Source: Erysipelotrichia bacterium
GTDB lineage: Bacteria; Bacillota_I; Bacilli_A; Erysipelotrichales; Erysipelotrichaceae
Length of the DNA stretch: 48,970 bases
Direction of reading: 5' to 3'
NCBI GenBank assembly: GCA_030525245.1
Contig: JAUNFB010000008.1
Location: forward strand, 1 to 48,970
Shown: positions 1-8,214 of the stretch, piece by piece
Numbering within the stretch: the stretch's first letter is position 1
Layout of the letters: each line of letters starts with the position of its first letter
Position numbers and translations under genes: made by a program
Notes under the pieces: model-generated
Told to the model about the DNA's origin: nothing
Database searches by the model: none
What the model saw: only the letters and a program-made list of their open reading frames with translations

Positions 1-57
1 ATTTATTGTTTCCTCCTGATTTACATCTCTTACATATTACCATCTCCTTATTTCCCG

Positions 58-71
58 TGCAAGCGGTTTCG
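58..71 (-). promoter_or_regulatory. candidate cre (CcpA) site for a gene left of the window
   Basis: Read on the minus strand the site is CGAAACCGCTTGCA, which fits the catabolite-responsive consensus TGWAANCGNTNWCA except at two positions. The minus strand next to the left edge reads AGGAGGAAACAATAAAT up to base 1, a strong ribosome site. A gene transcribed leftward therefore probably starts just outside the window, and this site would lie in its leader or promoter region. The assignment rests on sequence similarity alone. Confidence 0.35.
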
Positions 72-160
72 ATAATCTTTAGTTAAATTTTGCATAAACC
101 TTGCAATTCAATATTAATCCTCACTTATTATAGTTCTGCAAATACATTGAAAAATATTTG

Positions 161-191
161 TGTTTATTAAATTAAACATGTGGAGTATAAT
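161..191 (+). promoter_or_regulatory. candidate promoter with palindromic operator for the amidohydrolase gene
   Basis: A TATAAT -10 box lies at 186-191. The -35 box is poor. Just upstream, 161-178 is an interrupted palindrome (TGTTTA, six bases, TAAACA) that could be a repressor or activator site. No cognate regulator is encoded next to it. Confidence 0.4.
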
Positions 192-256
192 ATCTTCAAC
201 CATTTACAAGGAAAGGACATGTCATAGATACAAGAGATATTTATGCTACAAAAATT

Positions 257-1537
257 ATGAGAACTGTTTTTAAGAATTGTACATTACTTGACGGAACAAA
301 AGATATGATTGCTCAACCTAATACCGATGTAGCAATCGAAGATGACAAAATCGTTGAGATTGGAAAGATCGCAACAACTAAAACCGATAAAGTAATTGAT
401 CTAACCGGTAAATATTTAATGCCCGGTTTAATCAATTTACATGTGCACTTACCTGCCGGAGGAAAACCGCAAAACAAACCGATGAAATCCAATCAATTAG
501 CGAAAATTGCTCTTTCTTCGGCTCTGTCTCAAGCCTTAGTATTAAAAATGTGCCAAGGATATGCCATGCAGGATTTATTATCAGGTGTCACTACAATACG
601 AGCTGTCGGCGGTTTAGGTCACTTAGATACAAGACTGCGTGATAAAATCAATTCCGGAAAATGGGAGGGCCCGCGAATTTTAGCTGCCGATTATGCGATA
701 GGAGTACCTCACGGTCATATGGTCGGATCGGTTGCCAAAGCTGCCGAATCGGGTGAACAAGCTGTGGAAATGGTTGAAGAATTAGCTGCACACAAAGTTG
801 ATTTAATAAAGTTGATGATTACCGGCGGAGTTATGGATGCTAAAGAAAAGGGTGAGCCGGGAAGATTAATGATGCAAGCCGACATGATTAAAGCCTGTTG
901 CGATAAAGCACATTCTCACGGATTAAAAGTTGCCGCCCATGTTCAAAGTCCCGACGGTGTCAGAACAGCTGTAAATAATGGTGTCGATTCTATCGAACAC
1001 GGTTCAACTTTAAGTTCGGCGGAGATAGATGCTTTTCACAAAAACAATGCTGTGCTAGTTTGCACTTTATCACCTGCCCTACCGATGGCTAAATTCCCCA
1101 GAGAAACTTTAGGCATCAGTGAAGCTGTGCAATATAATTCCAACTTGGTATTTAACAATATGATCTTAGGTTCTAAAACCGCTTTAGCCAATAATATCCC
1201 GGTAGGTTTAGGCACCGACACCGGTTGTCCGTATACAACTCATTACAATATGTGGAGAGAATTGCATTACTTTGAAAAATATGTCGAAGTCACTCCGTCC
1301 TTCGCTCTGCATACCGCAACTTTAGGTAACGCCAAAATCTTAGGTTTAGATAAGATTATCGGAAGCATCGAAGTAGGTAAATGTGCTGATATACTTATTT
1401 CTGATGAAAATCCATTAAAAGATTTCCGTACATTATCACAACCATATGCTGTTGTCGGTCGAGGAAAAATTTATTTACAGCCGAAAATCAAAAAGTACGA
1501 ACAGTGTGATCTTGAATTAGACAAGTATTACGATTAA
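257..1537 (+). CDS. metal-dependent amidohydrolase, imidazolonepropionase/prolidase-like
   Basis: A 426-residue cytoplasmic enzyme of the amidohydrolase superfamily (TIM barrel with a small beta domain made from both ends). The metal-site residues can be followed in order: His62-x-His64 in NLHVH, a likely carboxylated Lys185 in DLIKLMITGG, His228 in AAHVQ, His248 in IEHGS and Asp321 in LGTDTG. The C-terminal segment IGSIEVGKCADIL is the usual return into the beta domain. This pattern fits the group that includes Xaa-Pro dipeptidases, imidazolonepropionase-like enzymes and other C-N hydrolases, so the substrate cannot be named. The gene stands alone, with its own promoter region upstream and a terminator immediately after it. 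The chosen ATG lacks a clear ribosome site, but the protein aligns with family starts (FKN.TLLDGT), so it is kept. Confidence 0.85.
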   Translation: MRTVFKNCTLLDGTKDMIAQPNTDVAIEDDKIVEIGKIATTKTDKVIDLTGKYLMPGLINLHVHLPAGGKPQNKPMKSNQLAKIALSSALSQALVLKMCQGYAMQDLLSGVTTIRAVGGLGHLDTRLRDKINSGKWEGPRILAADYAIGVPHGHMVGSVAKAAESGEQAVEMVEELAAHKVDLIKLMITGGVMDAKEKGEPGRLMMQADMIKACCDKAHSHGLKVAAHVQSPDGVRTAVNNGVDSIEHGSTLSSAEIDAFHKNNAVLVCTLSPALPMAKFPRETLGISEAVQYNSNLVFNNMILGSKTALANNIPVGLGTDTGCPYTTHYNMWRELHYFEKYVEVTPSFALHTATLGNAKILGLDKIIGSIEVGKCADILISDENPLKDFRTLSQPYAVVGRGKIYLQPKIKKYEQCDLELDKYYD

Positions 1538-1541
1538 ATAA

Positions 1542-1579
1542 AAAAACTGATATTTAGAAACATCTATCTATCAGTTTTT
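1542..1579. terminator. bidirectional intrinsic terminator
   Basis: Eleven-base arms AAAAACTGATA (1542-1552) and TATCAGTTTTT (1569-1579) form a hairpin with T-runs on both strands. It ends the amidohydrolase transcript on the plus strand and the convergent ABC transporter operon on the minus strand. Confidence 0.8.
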
Positions 1580-1583
1580 ATTT

Positions 1584-4500
1584 TTATTCCACCGATTTCA
1601 AAGATTCGACCATTTGAATTTCTTTCAAAGGTTTCTTGGTTAAATTCAGCACTATCAATGTAAAGACAAAGGTTATCGCAAACGATACTAAATAACTCAG
1701 AAGTTTGATATTATGCGGAAACATTACCATTTCCATATTAATAACGTCCATAACGAAGCCTTCCTCTATTTTGCCTAAAGGCATACCGATTATTCCACCA
1801 ATTACGGTCAATAAAATAATCTCTTTAAACAAATAACTGTTGACTTCTTTATCACGGAATCCAAGTACTTTTAATGTAGCAATTTCTCTTGTCCTTTCCG
1901 AAATATTTACTTGCGTTAAATTGATCAATACCACAAAAGCCAATGAACCGGCAGTAATGATTATTACCGCAATAATTATATCCAATGCCTCAATCATCGT
2001 ATTAAACTGTTCGGTAAAAGCAGAAAAATCCGTAATTGAGGAAATATTATCCACATTTTTCAAATCCAATGTCAATTTTTGGTGTCCATCAGTATTTCTT
2101 ACCGCAATCATCGTATAATGAATTTTTTCGCTAAATAAATCTTTATATAAATCTTCGGAAATATATAAATAATGTTGAAAATACATCTTACATATTGCTT
2201 CAATTTTCACCTGAGCCTTTATGCCGTTTTTGGATTCTATAGTGATCATATCACCGGCTTTTAAATTATTGTTAATCGCAAATTTTTCGGAAACGATAAC
2301 TCCTCGATTATTGATTTTTAATTTCTCATTAGTCTTTCTATCATATAAATTAAATATATCATTTCCTTTGCGGGCATCAAGAACTTCAACATTAATTGTT
2401 GGATCATCATCACTTAAATATACTTTCGAACTGTAATTCATAATCGGAACAACTTGTTCATTATCCAAATCTTTTTCCAACAATTCCACCGTTTCATTAA
2501 TACTGTTATCATTTTCCAAATAAACATTACAGTTATAATTAAAGATATCACTGTATTGGATATTGACAATATCACCAATAGAATCCTTTATACCAAATCC
2601 TAAAACCAAAAGACTTGTACAACCGGCAACTCCGATTACAGTCATAAAGAATCTTGTTTTATAGCGAATTAAATTTCTGGCTGTAATCTTACCGGTAAAC
2701 GATAAATTGTTCCATATAATTCCGATATTTTCCAAAAAGACTTTCTTAGCATTTTTAGGAGCTTTCGGGCGCATAAGTTGCGAAGGAGCTTCTTTCAAAC
2801 TGCTATTAACGACTATTCCTGTCACTGCCATCATTAATAAACTGAATGCCGCGATACTGATTAACAGGGATATAATCGGGAAAAATATCTTGATGTCAGG
2901 CAAATAATACATCAAACGCCAACAAGTATAAATAACCGTCGGAAACAGAGCGATTCCGACAAATATACCGAAGAAAGCTCCGATAATGCTGGCAGAAAAA
3001 GCATAAACAAGATATTTACAAATGATTTGTTTCTTGGAAAAACCCAAAGCCCGGAAAATGCCTATTTGTCCGCGTTGTTCATCAACAAGTCTGGTCATTG
3101 TTGTCATGCAAACCAAGGCAGCAACTAAATAGAACAGCATCGGCATAACAATACCTATCGCTCGCATTTGCTTTACCGTTCCCCTATACATATAACTGCT
3201 GTAATGAGAATCGCGATCTAAAACCGTCCATCCGGCTGACGGTAATTCATCCAATTTTTGTTGAGCCAATTTCAATTTATTTTCGGCTTCTTCAATTTCC
3301 AATTGAAAAGTAATAACACCGTCATTATATTCTTGCAATCCGGATTCGTATTGACTTTTACCGGTTGCTAAGGTTTTTTTAGCCTCCGCTATTTGTTTTC
3401 GACCTTCTTCAATTTGTTGTTTTCCGGAAACAATTTCCTTTTGAGCATCTGTCAGCTGTTGTTTGCTTTCATATAATTTGGTCAATTGTACATAAGACTC
3501 CTCAACCGATCCGCCGGCACTTGCATCCATTTTATCCAAAAGATCCTGAAGAACCTGTTGATATTGACTGTCGTCCATATTTTCCAATTGTTTGATCAAC
3601 TCTTCATTAGCTTTTATCGCCGTATTTTTCAATTCTATTTGAACTGTCAAATCAGCTATTTCTTTATTTAATGCTTCCCTTTGTTGTTGTAATTGTTCCA
3701 ATAGAACCGGATCATCAGTTTGGCTTATCTTTTCTTCCACAATTGCTAATTCATCATTTTTTTCCTGTTGTTCAAGTTGTAACTGTTCAATCTCTTTATG
3801 CAGCTTTTCATTTTGCTGCTTCAATTGTTGAATGTTTTGCGAACCGGAATAGTTATCTTTCAATTGTTGCAACATCTTATATGTCTGATAAGTAATCTTC
3901 ATCTGCTGATAAACTTCTTCAAAACTTTTACCCTGTTCTTCTTCAATTTGGGCTATCGCTTGATCAACTTGAGCCAATGAAGAATTAACCAATTCTTCTT
4001 TTTCCTTCAGAAGTTTCTCCGAAGAATTCAAAGTATTTTCATTGGTTTCAATTTCTGTTTCACCAATGATCAGTTTAATTAACGCTTCATCAAGTTGTTG
4101 TTTTGCTTCATCAAGCTGTTTTTGACCGTTGATCTTTTCAGTATTTAAAGTAGTATAACCATCATCAATTTCTTTTTGATAATCTTTTAATAACTGTTCT
4201 TTAAGATATCCCTCTTGCTTAGCAGCAACTAATTGTACCTCCGAAATCTCCTCATCGATAAGTTGTTGATATTTGTTCATAAAACTGTCGGAATCAACTG
4301 CTCGATCTACCGTGCAATAAACCGTTGTGTAATATTTTCCCACAAAACAATCATTTCTAAGATATAACACTCCATTCAAGTCTTTATTATCCAATAAGGA
4401 TACGGACATAAACTTTGCCATATACTCACTGCTGTCAACAATTCCGACCACTTTAAACTTATCTTCTTTTACGTAATCTTTTATATCATCGTTAATTAAA

Positions 4501-4934
4501 TATACTTCCACATCATCGCCGATCGCATAACCGCTCCGTTCCAAAGCCAATACTTCATCATCTTTTTGCGGTAATCTGCCATCTTTTAAAGTATATTTAT
4601 TAATTGTACTGTTTAATTCTCTTAAACGGATTACTTCTTCGGTTTTATCTCCGCTTTTAGCATAAACATCCTTAAATTTTGATGCATAAACGTCTTTTAT
4701 TCCCTCAATATTTTTTATTGTCTCAATGTCCTCGGCACAAAATCCATATGAAGAATAAATTTGAATATCGTGTAAATTGGTCTCATCATAGTACTGTTCA
4801 ACACTTGCCCGCATAATAGGAGCTGTAGAAAACAGTCCCATCATAAATGCCACTCCGATAAAAACAATGCTTACCAAAGAAAAGAAGCGTTTAAAAGTTT
4901 TTTTGATTAATCTATAAGTATCTTTCTTAAACAT
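1584..4934 (-). CDS. ABC transporter permease, FtsX/MacB-type with long coiled-coil domain
   Basis: An 1116-residue membrane protein. Residues about 10-35 form the first membrane helix and are followed by an extracytoplasmic region of the MacB periplasmic-core type. Residues about 250-600 are rich in Gln, Glu, Lys and Leu and read as a long coiled coil (for example QQLKQQNEKLHKEIEQLQLE). Three helices of an FtsX domain follow (LVAALVCMTTMTRLV onward, including GIFRALGFSK). A further helix, a second external domain and a second FtsX domain (REIATLKVLGFRD) complete the protein. This is the layout of large type VII ABC permeases that do mechanical or export work rather than nutrient uptake. The start codon overlaps the stop of the ATPase gene (TAATG), so the two are translationally coupled. 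The substrate is unknown; lipids, peptides or a cell-wall function are all possible. Confidence 0.85.
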   Translation of the reverse strand: MFKKDTYRLIKKTFKRFFSLVSIVFIGVAFMMGLFSTAPIMRASVEQYYDETNLHDIQIYSSYGFCAEDIETIKNIEGIKDVYASKFKDVYAKSGDKTEEVIRLRELNSTINKYTLKDGRLPQKDDEVLALERSGYAIGDDVEVYLINDDIKDYVKEDKFKVVGIVDSSEYMAKFMSVSLLDNKDLNGVLYLRNDCFVGKYYTTVYCTVDRAVDSDSFMNKYQQLIDEEISEVQLVAAKQEGYLKEQLLKDYQKEIDDGYTTLNTEKINGQKQLDEAKQQLDEALIKLIIGETEIETNENTLNSSEKLLKEKEELVNSSLAQVDQAIAQIEEEQGKSFEEVYQQMKITYQTYKMLQQLKDNYSGSQNIQQLKQQNEKLHKEIEQLQLEQQEKNDELAIVEEKISQTDDPVLLEQLQQQREALNKEIADLTVQIELKNTAIKANEELIKQLENMDDSQYQQVLQDLLDKMDASAGGSVEESYVQLTKLYESKQQLTDAQKEIVSGKQQIEEGRKQIAEAKKTLATGKSQYESGLQEYNDGVITFQLEIEEAENKLKLAQQKLDELPSAGWTVLDRDSHYSSYMYRGTVKQMRAIGIVMPMLFYLVAALVCMTTMTRLVDEQRGQIGIFRALGFSKKQIICKYLVYAFSASIIGAFFGIFVGIALFPTVIYTCWRLMYYLPDIKIFFPIISLLISIAAFSLLMMAVTGIVVNSSLKEAPSQLMRPKAPKNAKKVFLENIGIIWNNLSFTGKITARNLIRYKTRFFMTVIGVAGCTSLLVLGFGIKDSIGDIVNIQYSDIFNYNCNVYLENDNSINETVELLEKDLDNEQVVPIMNYSSKVYLSDDDPTINVEVLDARKGNDIFNLYDRKTNEKLKINNRGVIVSEKFAINNNLKAGDMITIESKNGIKAQVKIEAICKMYFQHYLYISEDLYKDLFSEKIHYTMIAVRNTDGHQKLTLDLKNVDNISSITDFSAFTEQFNTMIEALDIIIAVIIITAGSLAFVVLINLTQVNISERTREIATLKVLGFRDKEVNSYLFKEIILLTVIGGIIGMPLGKIEEGFVMDVINMEMVMFPHNIKLLSYLVSFAITFVFTLIVLNLTKKPLKEIQMVESLKSVE

Positions 4935-5635
4935 TAATATTCTATATCCTCTACATTCATTGGTTTTTCATTCAGCGTAACACTTTGAATTTGACCGCTC
5001 TTTACCCGGATAACTTTTTGAGCCATTGCGGCCAAAGCTCCATTATGAGTTATCATTATTACCGTAATACCGTTTTTATAACACATATCCTGCAACACCT
5101 TTAAGACCTGTTTGCCGGTAACATAATCTAAAGCTCCGGTAGGCTCGTCGCACAATAACAATTTAGGATTTTTAGCCACTGCCCGAGCAATCGCAACTCT
5201 TTGTTGTTCACCGCCGGATAACTGCGAAGGGAAATTATCCATTCTGTCTTGTAAACCCACCATTTTTAATGTTTCTTCGACATCCAGCGGATTTTTACAA
5301 ATTTGTGTCGCCAATTCTACATTCTCTTTGGCTGTCAAGTTCTGCACTAAATTATAGAATTGAAAAACAAATCCGATATCGTAACGACGATAATCACACA
5401 ATTGACTGTCATTAAAGGCGGAAATATCCTGATTATCCACGATCACATTACCGATAGTAGCACTGTCCATACCACCTAAAATATTTAAAATAGTCGACTT
5501 GCCGGCACCGGAAGCACCCAATACACAAACAAATTCTCCTTTATCAACCTGAAAGGAAACATCGTGCAGAGCATGAATTTCCACTTCCCCCATTTGATAA
5601 ATTTTTGATACATTTTTAAACTCAATATAACTCAT
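4934..5635 (-). CDS. ABC transporter ATP-binding protein, LolD/MacB type
   Basis: The partner ATPase of the adjacent permease, 233 residues from the chosen ATG. It shows Walker [10 protein letters not shown] (about 40-48), a Q-loop in FVFQFYN, the signature LSGGEQQR (139-146) and Walker [10 protein letters not shown] (about 159-167), then an H-loop in MITHNG. The sequence [10 protein letters not shown] and the LolD-like insertions place it in the MacB/LolD/YtrE group that pairs with FtsX-type permeases. An upstream in-frame start at 5662 is possible but has no ribosome site; [11 protein letters not shown] is the usual family beginning and is preceded by GGCGGTG. The gene overlaps the end of the upstream TetR gene by 14 bases, so regulator, ATPase and permease form one operon. 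Confidence 0.9.
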   Translation of the reverse strand: MSYIEFKNVSKIYQMGEVEIHALHDVSFQVDKGEFVCVLGASGAGKSTILNILGGMDSATIGNVIVDNQDISAFNDSQLCDYRRYDIGFVFQFYNLVQNLTAKENVELATQICKNPLDVEETLKMVGLQDRMDNFPSQLSGGEQQRVAIARAVAKNPKLLLCDEPTGALDYVTGKQVLKVLQDMCYKNGITVIMITHNGALAAMAQKVIRVKSGQIQSVTLNEKPMNVEDIEY

Positions 5636-6263
5636 TTTTTTCACCGCCATACTTTCTGACATCTGTTTGTAACATATAAATAAAACTCTGCAAATATATT
5701 CTTACCATACTTTTCAATTCCTCAATACTCACATCATTTATTCTGAACAGTTCTTTCAACCCGCTGATTACGCTCACCGAATAAGATTTAGCCAACAAAA
5801 ACATTTGTCGATTGTCCTTTGTCTCACTGCTTTCTTTAATTAAAAAGTTTATCAAATTGGTAAACCATAACATTAATTTATTATTCAATTGTGAACCCAT
5901 CATCAAAATATTAAACTCATCTTTATGATCAGTATATATTTCGACGATTTTATCGGCTAATTCATTTACTGCTCTTTTCAAAATTTGCTTATTATTGGGC
6001 AATTGAAATTTATCGCTGAAAAAAGCAATACCGTTATCAGTTATGCTCTTAACCAAATTATCGATCATGCAAACAACCTCATTGACAATTTGACAATTAA
6101 TATCCTCTTTATTTTTAAAATAACGATATAAATTGCCGACCGTCATATTGCTCTTTAACGCAATCCGTCGCATACTGGCAGCATCAAAACCGTACTTCAA
6201 AAACTCATCCTTTGCGGCTTCAATAATTTTTTTACGTGTTTCTTCTTTTAAAACCTGTGCCAT
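5622..6263 (-). CDS. TetR/AcrR-family repressor of the ABC transporter operon
   Basis: A 213-residue regulator with an N-terminal helix-turn-helix (EAAKDEFLKYGFDAASMRRI, then TVGNLYRYFKNKEDI) typical of the TetR family and a divergent ligand-binding C-terminal part. The start is placed at the ATG preceded by ACAGAGG with a ten-base gap; an ATG seven codons upstream lacks such a site. It is the first gene of the regulator-ATPase-permease operon and probably represses it through the palindrome at 6314-6327. This resembles drug- or antimicrobial-peptide-responsive exporters, but the inducer cannot be read from the sequence. Confidence 0.85.
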   Translation of the reverse strand: MAQVLKEETRKKIIEAAKDEFLKYGFDAASMRRIALKSNMTVGNLYRYFKNKEDINCQIVNEVVCMIDNLVKSITDNGIAFFSDKFQLPNNKQILKRAVNELADKIVEIYTDHKDEFNILMMGSQLNNKLMLWFTNLINFLIKESSETKDNRQMFLLAKSYSVSVISGLKELFRINDVSIEELKSMVRIYLQSFIYMLQTDVRKYGGEKNELY

Positions 6264-6313
6264 CAATAATAAACCTCTGTTCATTATTTATTTTAACACG
6301 CTATTTACAAAAG

Positions 6314-6327
6314 TAAACAATTGTTTA
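6314..6327. promoter_or_regulatory. palindromic operator in the TetR/ABC promoter
   Basis: TAAACAATTGTTTA is a perfect 14-bp palindrome. On the minus strand it runs into a plausible -35 (TTTACT), 16 bases before TAAAAT, just upstream of the tetR start. Its place over the promoter suggests autorepression by the TetR protein encoded at 5622-6263. Confidence 0.55.
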
Positions 6328-6353
6328 TTTTTCAATTGTAAAATTTATATAAA

Positions 6354-6376
6354 AAGCAGATTCCTCGAATCTGCTT
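6354..6376 (-). terminator. intrinsic terminator of deoC
   Basis: AAGCAGATT and AATCTGCTT pair around a five-base loop. On the minus strand the stem is followed by TTTTTATAT. It lies 12 bases past the deoC stop. Confidence 0.85.
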
Positions 6377-6387
6377 AAAATATAACT

Positions 6388-7053
6388 TTACTTATCAAAT
6401 GCTTCGATTATCTCTACACCCTTAGATGTTCCGATTCGCTCTGCTCCGGCTTCAATAAACTTTAAAGCATCCTCTAAAGTACGAATACCACCGGCTGCTT
6501 TTACTTTTACACTGTCACCAACAGTTTTTTTCATTAATTTTACCGCTTCGATAGTTGCCCCGAATGTACCGAAACCGGTACTGGTTTTAATATAATCCGG
6601 TTTGACTTCCTTAGCGATTTCCGCCAATGTAACTATTTCATCTTCTGTTAAATAACATATTTCAAAAATGACTTTACTGATGACATTATGCTTACGACAA
6701 ATATCGACAATAGTCTCCATTTCTTTTTTAATATAAGCATAATTTTTATCTTTTAATTCGGTAATATTAATTACATAATCTATTTCATTTGCGCCATTTT
6801 TAATCGCATCTTCTGTCTCGAAGGCTTTTGTCTCAATTGTCTGTTGTCCCAATGGAAAACCAATAGCAGCACCGACATGTATATCCGTATCTTTTAACAA
6901 TCTTGCACATCTTTCACTTTGGCAAGAATTTACCGCAACCATCGCAAAGTGATACTTTCTTGCTTCCGCACACAATTTTTCCATATCCTTTTCGGTAGCA
7001 TAAGCCTTCAAATAAGTATGATCAATCATACGAGCCAATTCCTCTTTTTTCAT
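6388..7053 (-). CDS. deoC: deoxyribose-phosphate aldolase
   Basis: DeoC cleaves 2-deoxy-D-ribose 5-phosphate to glyceraldehyde 3-phosphate and acetaldehyde, in the cytoplasm, during deoxynucleoside breakdown. The 221-residue protein is of normal length. The Schiff-base lysine is Lys156 in [10 protein letters not shown], Lys185 in [10 protein letters not shown] is the second conserved lysine, and Asp92 in NEIDYVINI is the third catalytic residue. The start could be ATG at 7053 or TTG at 7059; AGGAGAG lies upstream of both, and ATG is preferred. No other deo genes are adjacent. It is a single-gene unit, divergent from the polyferredoxin gene. Confidence 0.93.
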   Translation of the reverse strand: MKKEELARMIDHTYLKAYATEKDMEKLCAEARKYHFAMVAVNSCQSERCARLLKDTDIHVGAAIGFPLGQQTIETKAFETEDAIKNGANEIDYVINITELKDKNYAYIKKEMETIVDICRKHNVISKVIFEICYLTEDEIVTLAEIAKEVKPDYIKTSTGFGTFGATIEAVKLMKKTVGDSVKVKAAGGIRTLEDALKFIEAGAERIGTSKGVEIIEAFDK

Positions 7054-7119
7054 TTCCAATCACTCTCCTGTAGAACTATTTTAACTTATTTAGACAGCAA
7101 TTTCTATATATCGGAATGT

Positions 7120-7127
7120 GCTATAAT
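7120..7127 (+). promoter_or_regulatory. extended -10 promoter of the polyferredoxin gene
   Basis: TATAAT at 7122-7127 is preceded by a TG one base upstream (TGCTATAAT), an extended -10 element. There is no good -35. A GGGGGA ribosome site follows before the ATG at 7156. Confidence 0.55.
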
Positions 7128-7155
7128 CATACTGTTCTCTGGGGGATAAAGACTT

Positions 7156-7974
7156 ATGAAAAAAAATTTACCTTTATTTTTGATATTACTGATATTTGAA
7201 AGTATTGCTGTAACCTTATGGCTGACAAAAAACAATATTTTCTATTTGTTTAATTTCAGTTATATCGGCATATCGATTGCCTTAGGTTTATTTCTTTACA
7301 GCAACAACTATAAATACGCTCGACGCGTTGTTCAACTTTTAGTCGGAAGTTACATGCTTATTTACTTAGGCTTAATTTGTAACGAAAATATGCAAATAGA
7401 AGGATTTTGGTACTACTTATTCACCGGAGTATTTGAAGCGGCTACCATTCACTACGCTGTAGCTAAAATATTCGGTCCGTTAATCTTCGGCAGAGGATGG
7501 TGCGGATATGCTTGTTGGACTGCCATGATCTTGGATTTCCTACCATTCAAAATACCGCAACAGCCCAGAAAGAAAATCAGTTGGATCAGATATATCACTT
7601 TTGTTTTATCTTTCATCTTTGTATCGGCTCTTTTCTTGGCCAAAGTAAAAAATATCGAAAAGATAATGTTTTATAGCTTTATCATCGGTAACATTCTTTA
7701 TTATTTAGTTGGCATCATATTAGCCTATATCTGTCAAGACAACCGTGCCTTCTGCAAATATATCTGTCCTGTCACTGTCTTTCTCAAGCCGATGAGTTAC
7801 TTCTCTCTGTTCAGAGTTAAATGTGATAAAGAAAAATGTATTTCTTGCGATAAATGCAAGAGAGTATGCCCTATGAATATCGATGTAACCGACAACAGCC
7901 GAAAAAGAAAAAATGGAACCGAATGTATCCTTTGCATGGAATGCGTAAAAAATTGCCCCAAAAAAGCTTTATAA
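7156..7974 (+). CDS. membrane polyferredoxin, NapH/MauN-like 4Fe-4S protein
   Basis: A 272-residue inner-membrane protein with about six hydrophobic segments and a C-terminal cytoplasmic ferredoxin domain. The membrane part carries the family motifs GRGWCGYAC (near residue 115) and CKYICPV (near 200). The C-terminal 50 residues carry two Cys-x2-Cys-x2-Cys-x3-Cys-Pro sets (CISCDKCKRVCP and CILCMECVKNCP), enough for two 4Fe-4S clusters. Such proteins pass electrons between quinone or flavin carriers and cytoplasmic or extracytoplasmic partners. None of the usual partners (FMN-binding or nap/nos genes) is next to it, so the electron path is unknown. Confidence 0.85.
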   Translation: MKKNLPLFLILLIFESIAVTLWLTKNNIFYLFNFSYIGISIALGLFLYSNNYKYARRVVQLLVGSYMLIYLGLICNENMQIEGFWYYLFTGVFEAATIHYAVAKIFGPLIFGRGWCGYACWTAMILDFLPFKIPQQPRKKISWIRYITFVLSFIFVSALFLAKVKNIEKIMFYSFIIGNILYYLVGIILAYICQDNRAFCKYICPVTVFLKPMSYFSLFRVKCDKEKCISCDKCKRVCPMNIDVTDNSRKRKNGTECILCMECVKNCPKKAL

Positions 7975-8018
7975 TTTTTTACTTCATTGTTGTTTTGCCG
8001 CAATTCGAAGTGTTTTAC

Positions 8019-8047
8019 TTGTTTTTTATCCTTATTTGCCCTACAAT
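8019..8047 (+). promoter_or_regulatory. promoter of the SAM riboswitch-metK unit
   Basis: TTGTTT (8019-8024) and TACAAT (8042-8047) are separated by 17 bases. Transcription would begin about 8054, right at the first base pairs of the aptamer. Confidence 0.6.
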
Positions 8048-8055
8048 ATATTTGC

Positions 8056-8139
8056 ATCTTATAAAGAGTGACGGAGGGACCGGCCCTTTGAAGTCACACC
8101 AACCTATTAAATTAGGTGGTAAAGCCGGCATGATGAGAT
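8056..8139 (+). promoter_or_regulatory. SAM riboswitch (S-box superfamily), compact form without P4
   Basis: The core GGAGGGACCGGCCC and the downstream GGTGGTAAAGCCGGC are S-box signatures. The fold closes well: P1 8056-8062 with 8133-8139 (ATCTTAT/ATGAGAT), P2 8068-8072 with 8093-8097 (GTGAC/GTCAC), P3 8102-8106 with 8113-8117 (ACCTA/TAGGT) extended by ACC/GGT, and the P2-loop pseudoknot 8080-8084 with 8124-8128 (CCGGC/GCCGG). Only three or four bases separate the pseudoknot strand from P1, so the P4 stem of classical SAM-I aptamers is missing. That places it near the SAM-I/IV-type variants. It precedes metK, so it senses the product of the gene it controls. Confidence 0.85.
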
Positions 8140-8155
8140 AACTTTTGAATAACGC

Positions 8156-8185
8156 AAGCATTCAAGTTATCTTGAATGCTTTTTT
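8156..8185 (+). terminator. riboswitch-controlled terminator
   Basis: AAGCATTCAAG and CTTGAATGCTT pair around TTAT and are followed by a run of T. The antiterminator is also visible: GATAACTT (8137-8144), which overlaps the 3' strand of P1, is complementary to AAGTTATC (8164-8171) in the terminator. With SAM bound, P1 holds part of that strand and the terminator forms, so metK is switched off. Confidence 0.85.
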
Positions 8186-8214
8186 GATGTAATACAAGTA
8201 AAAGGAGAAAGAAA

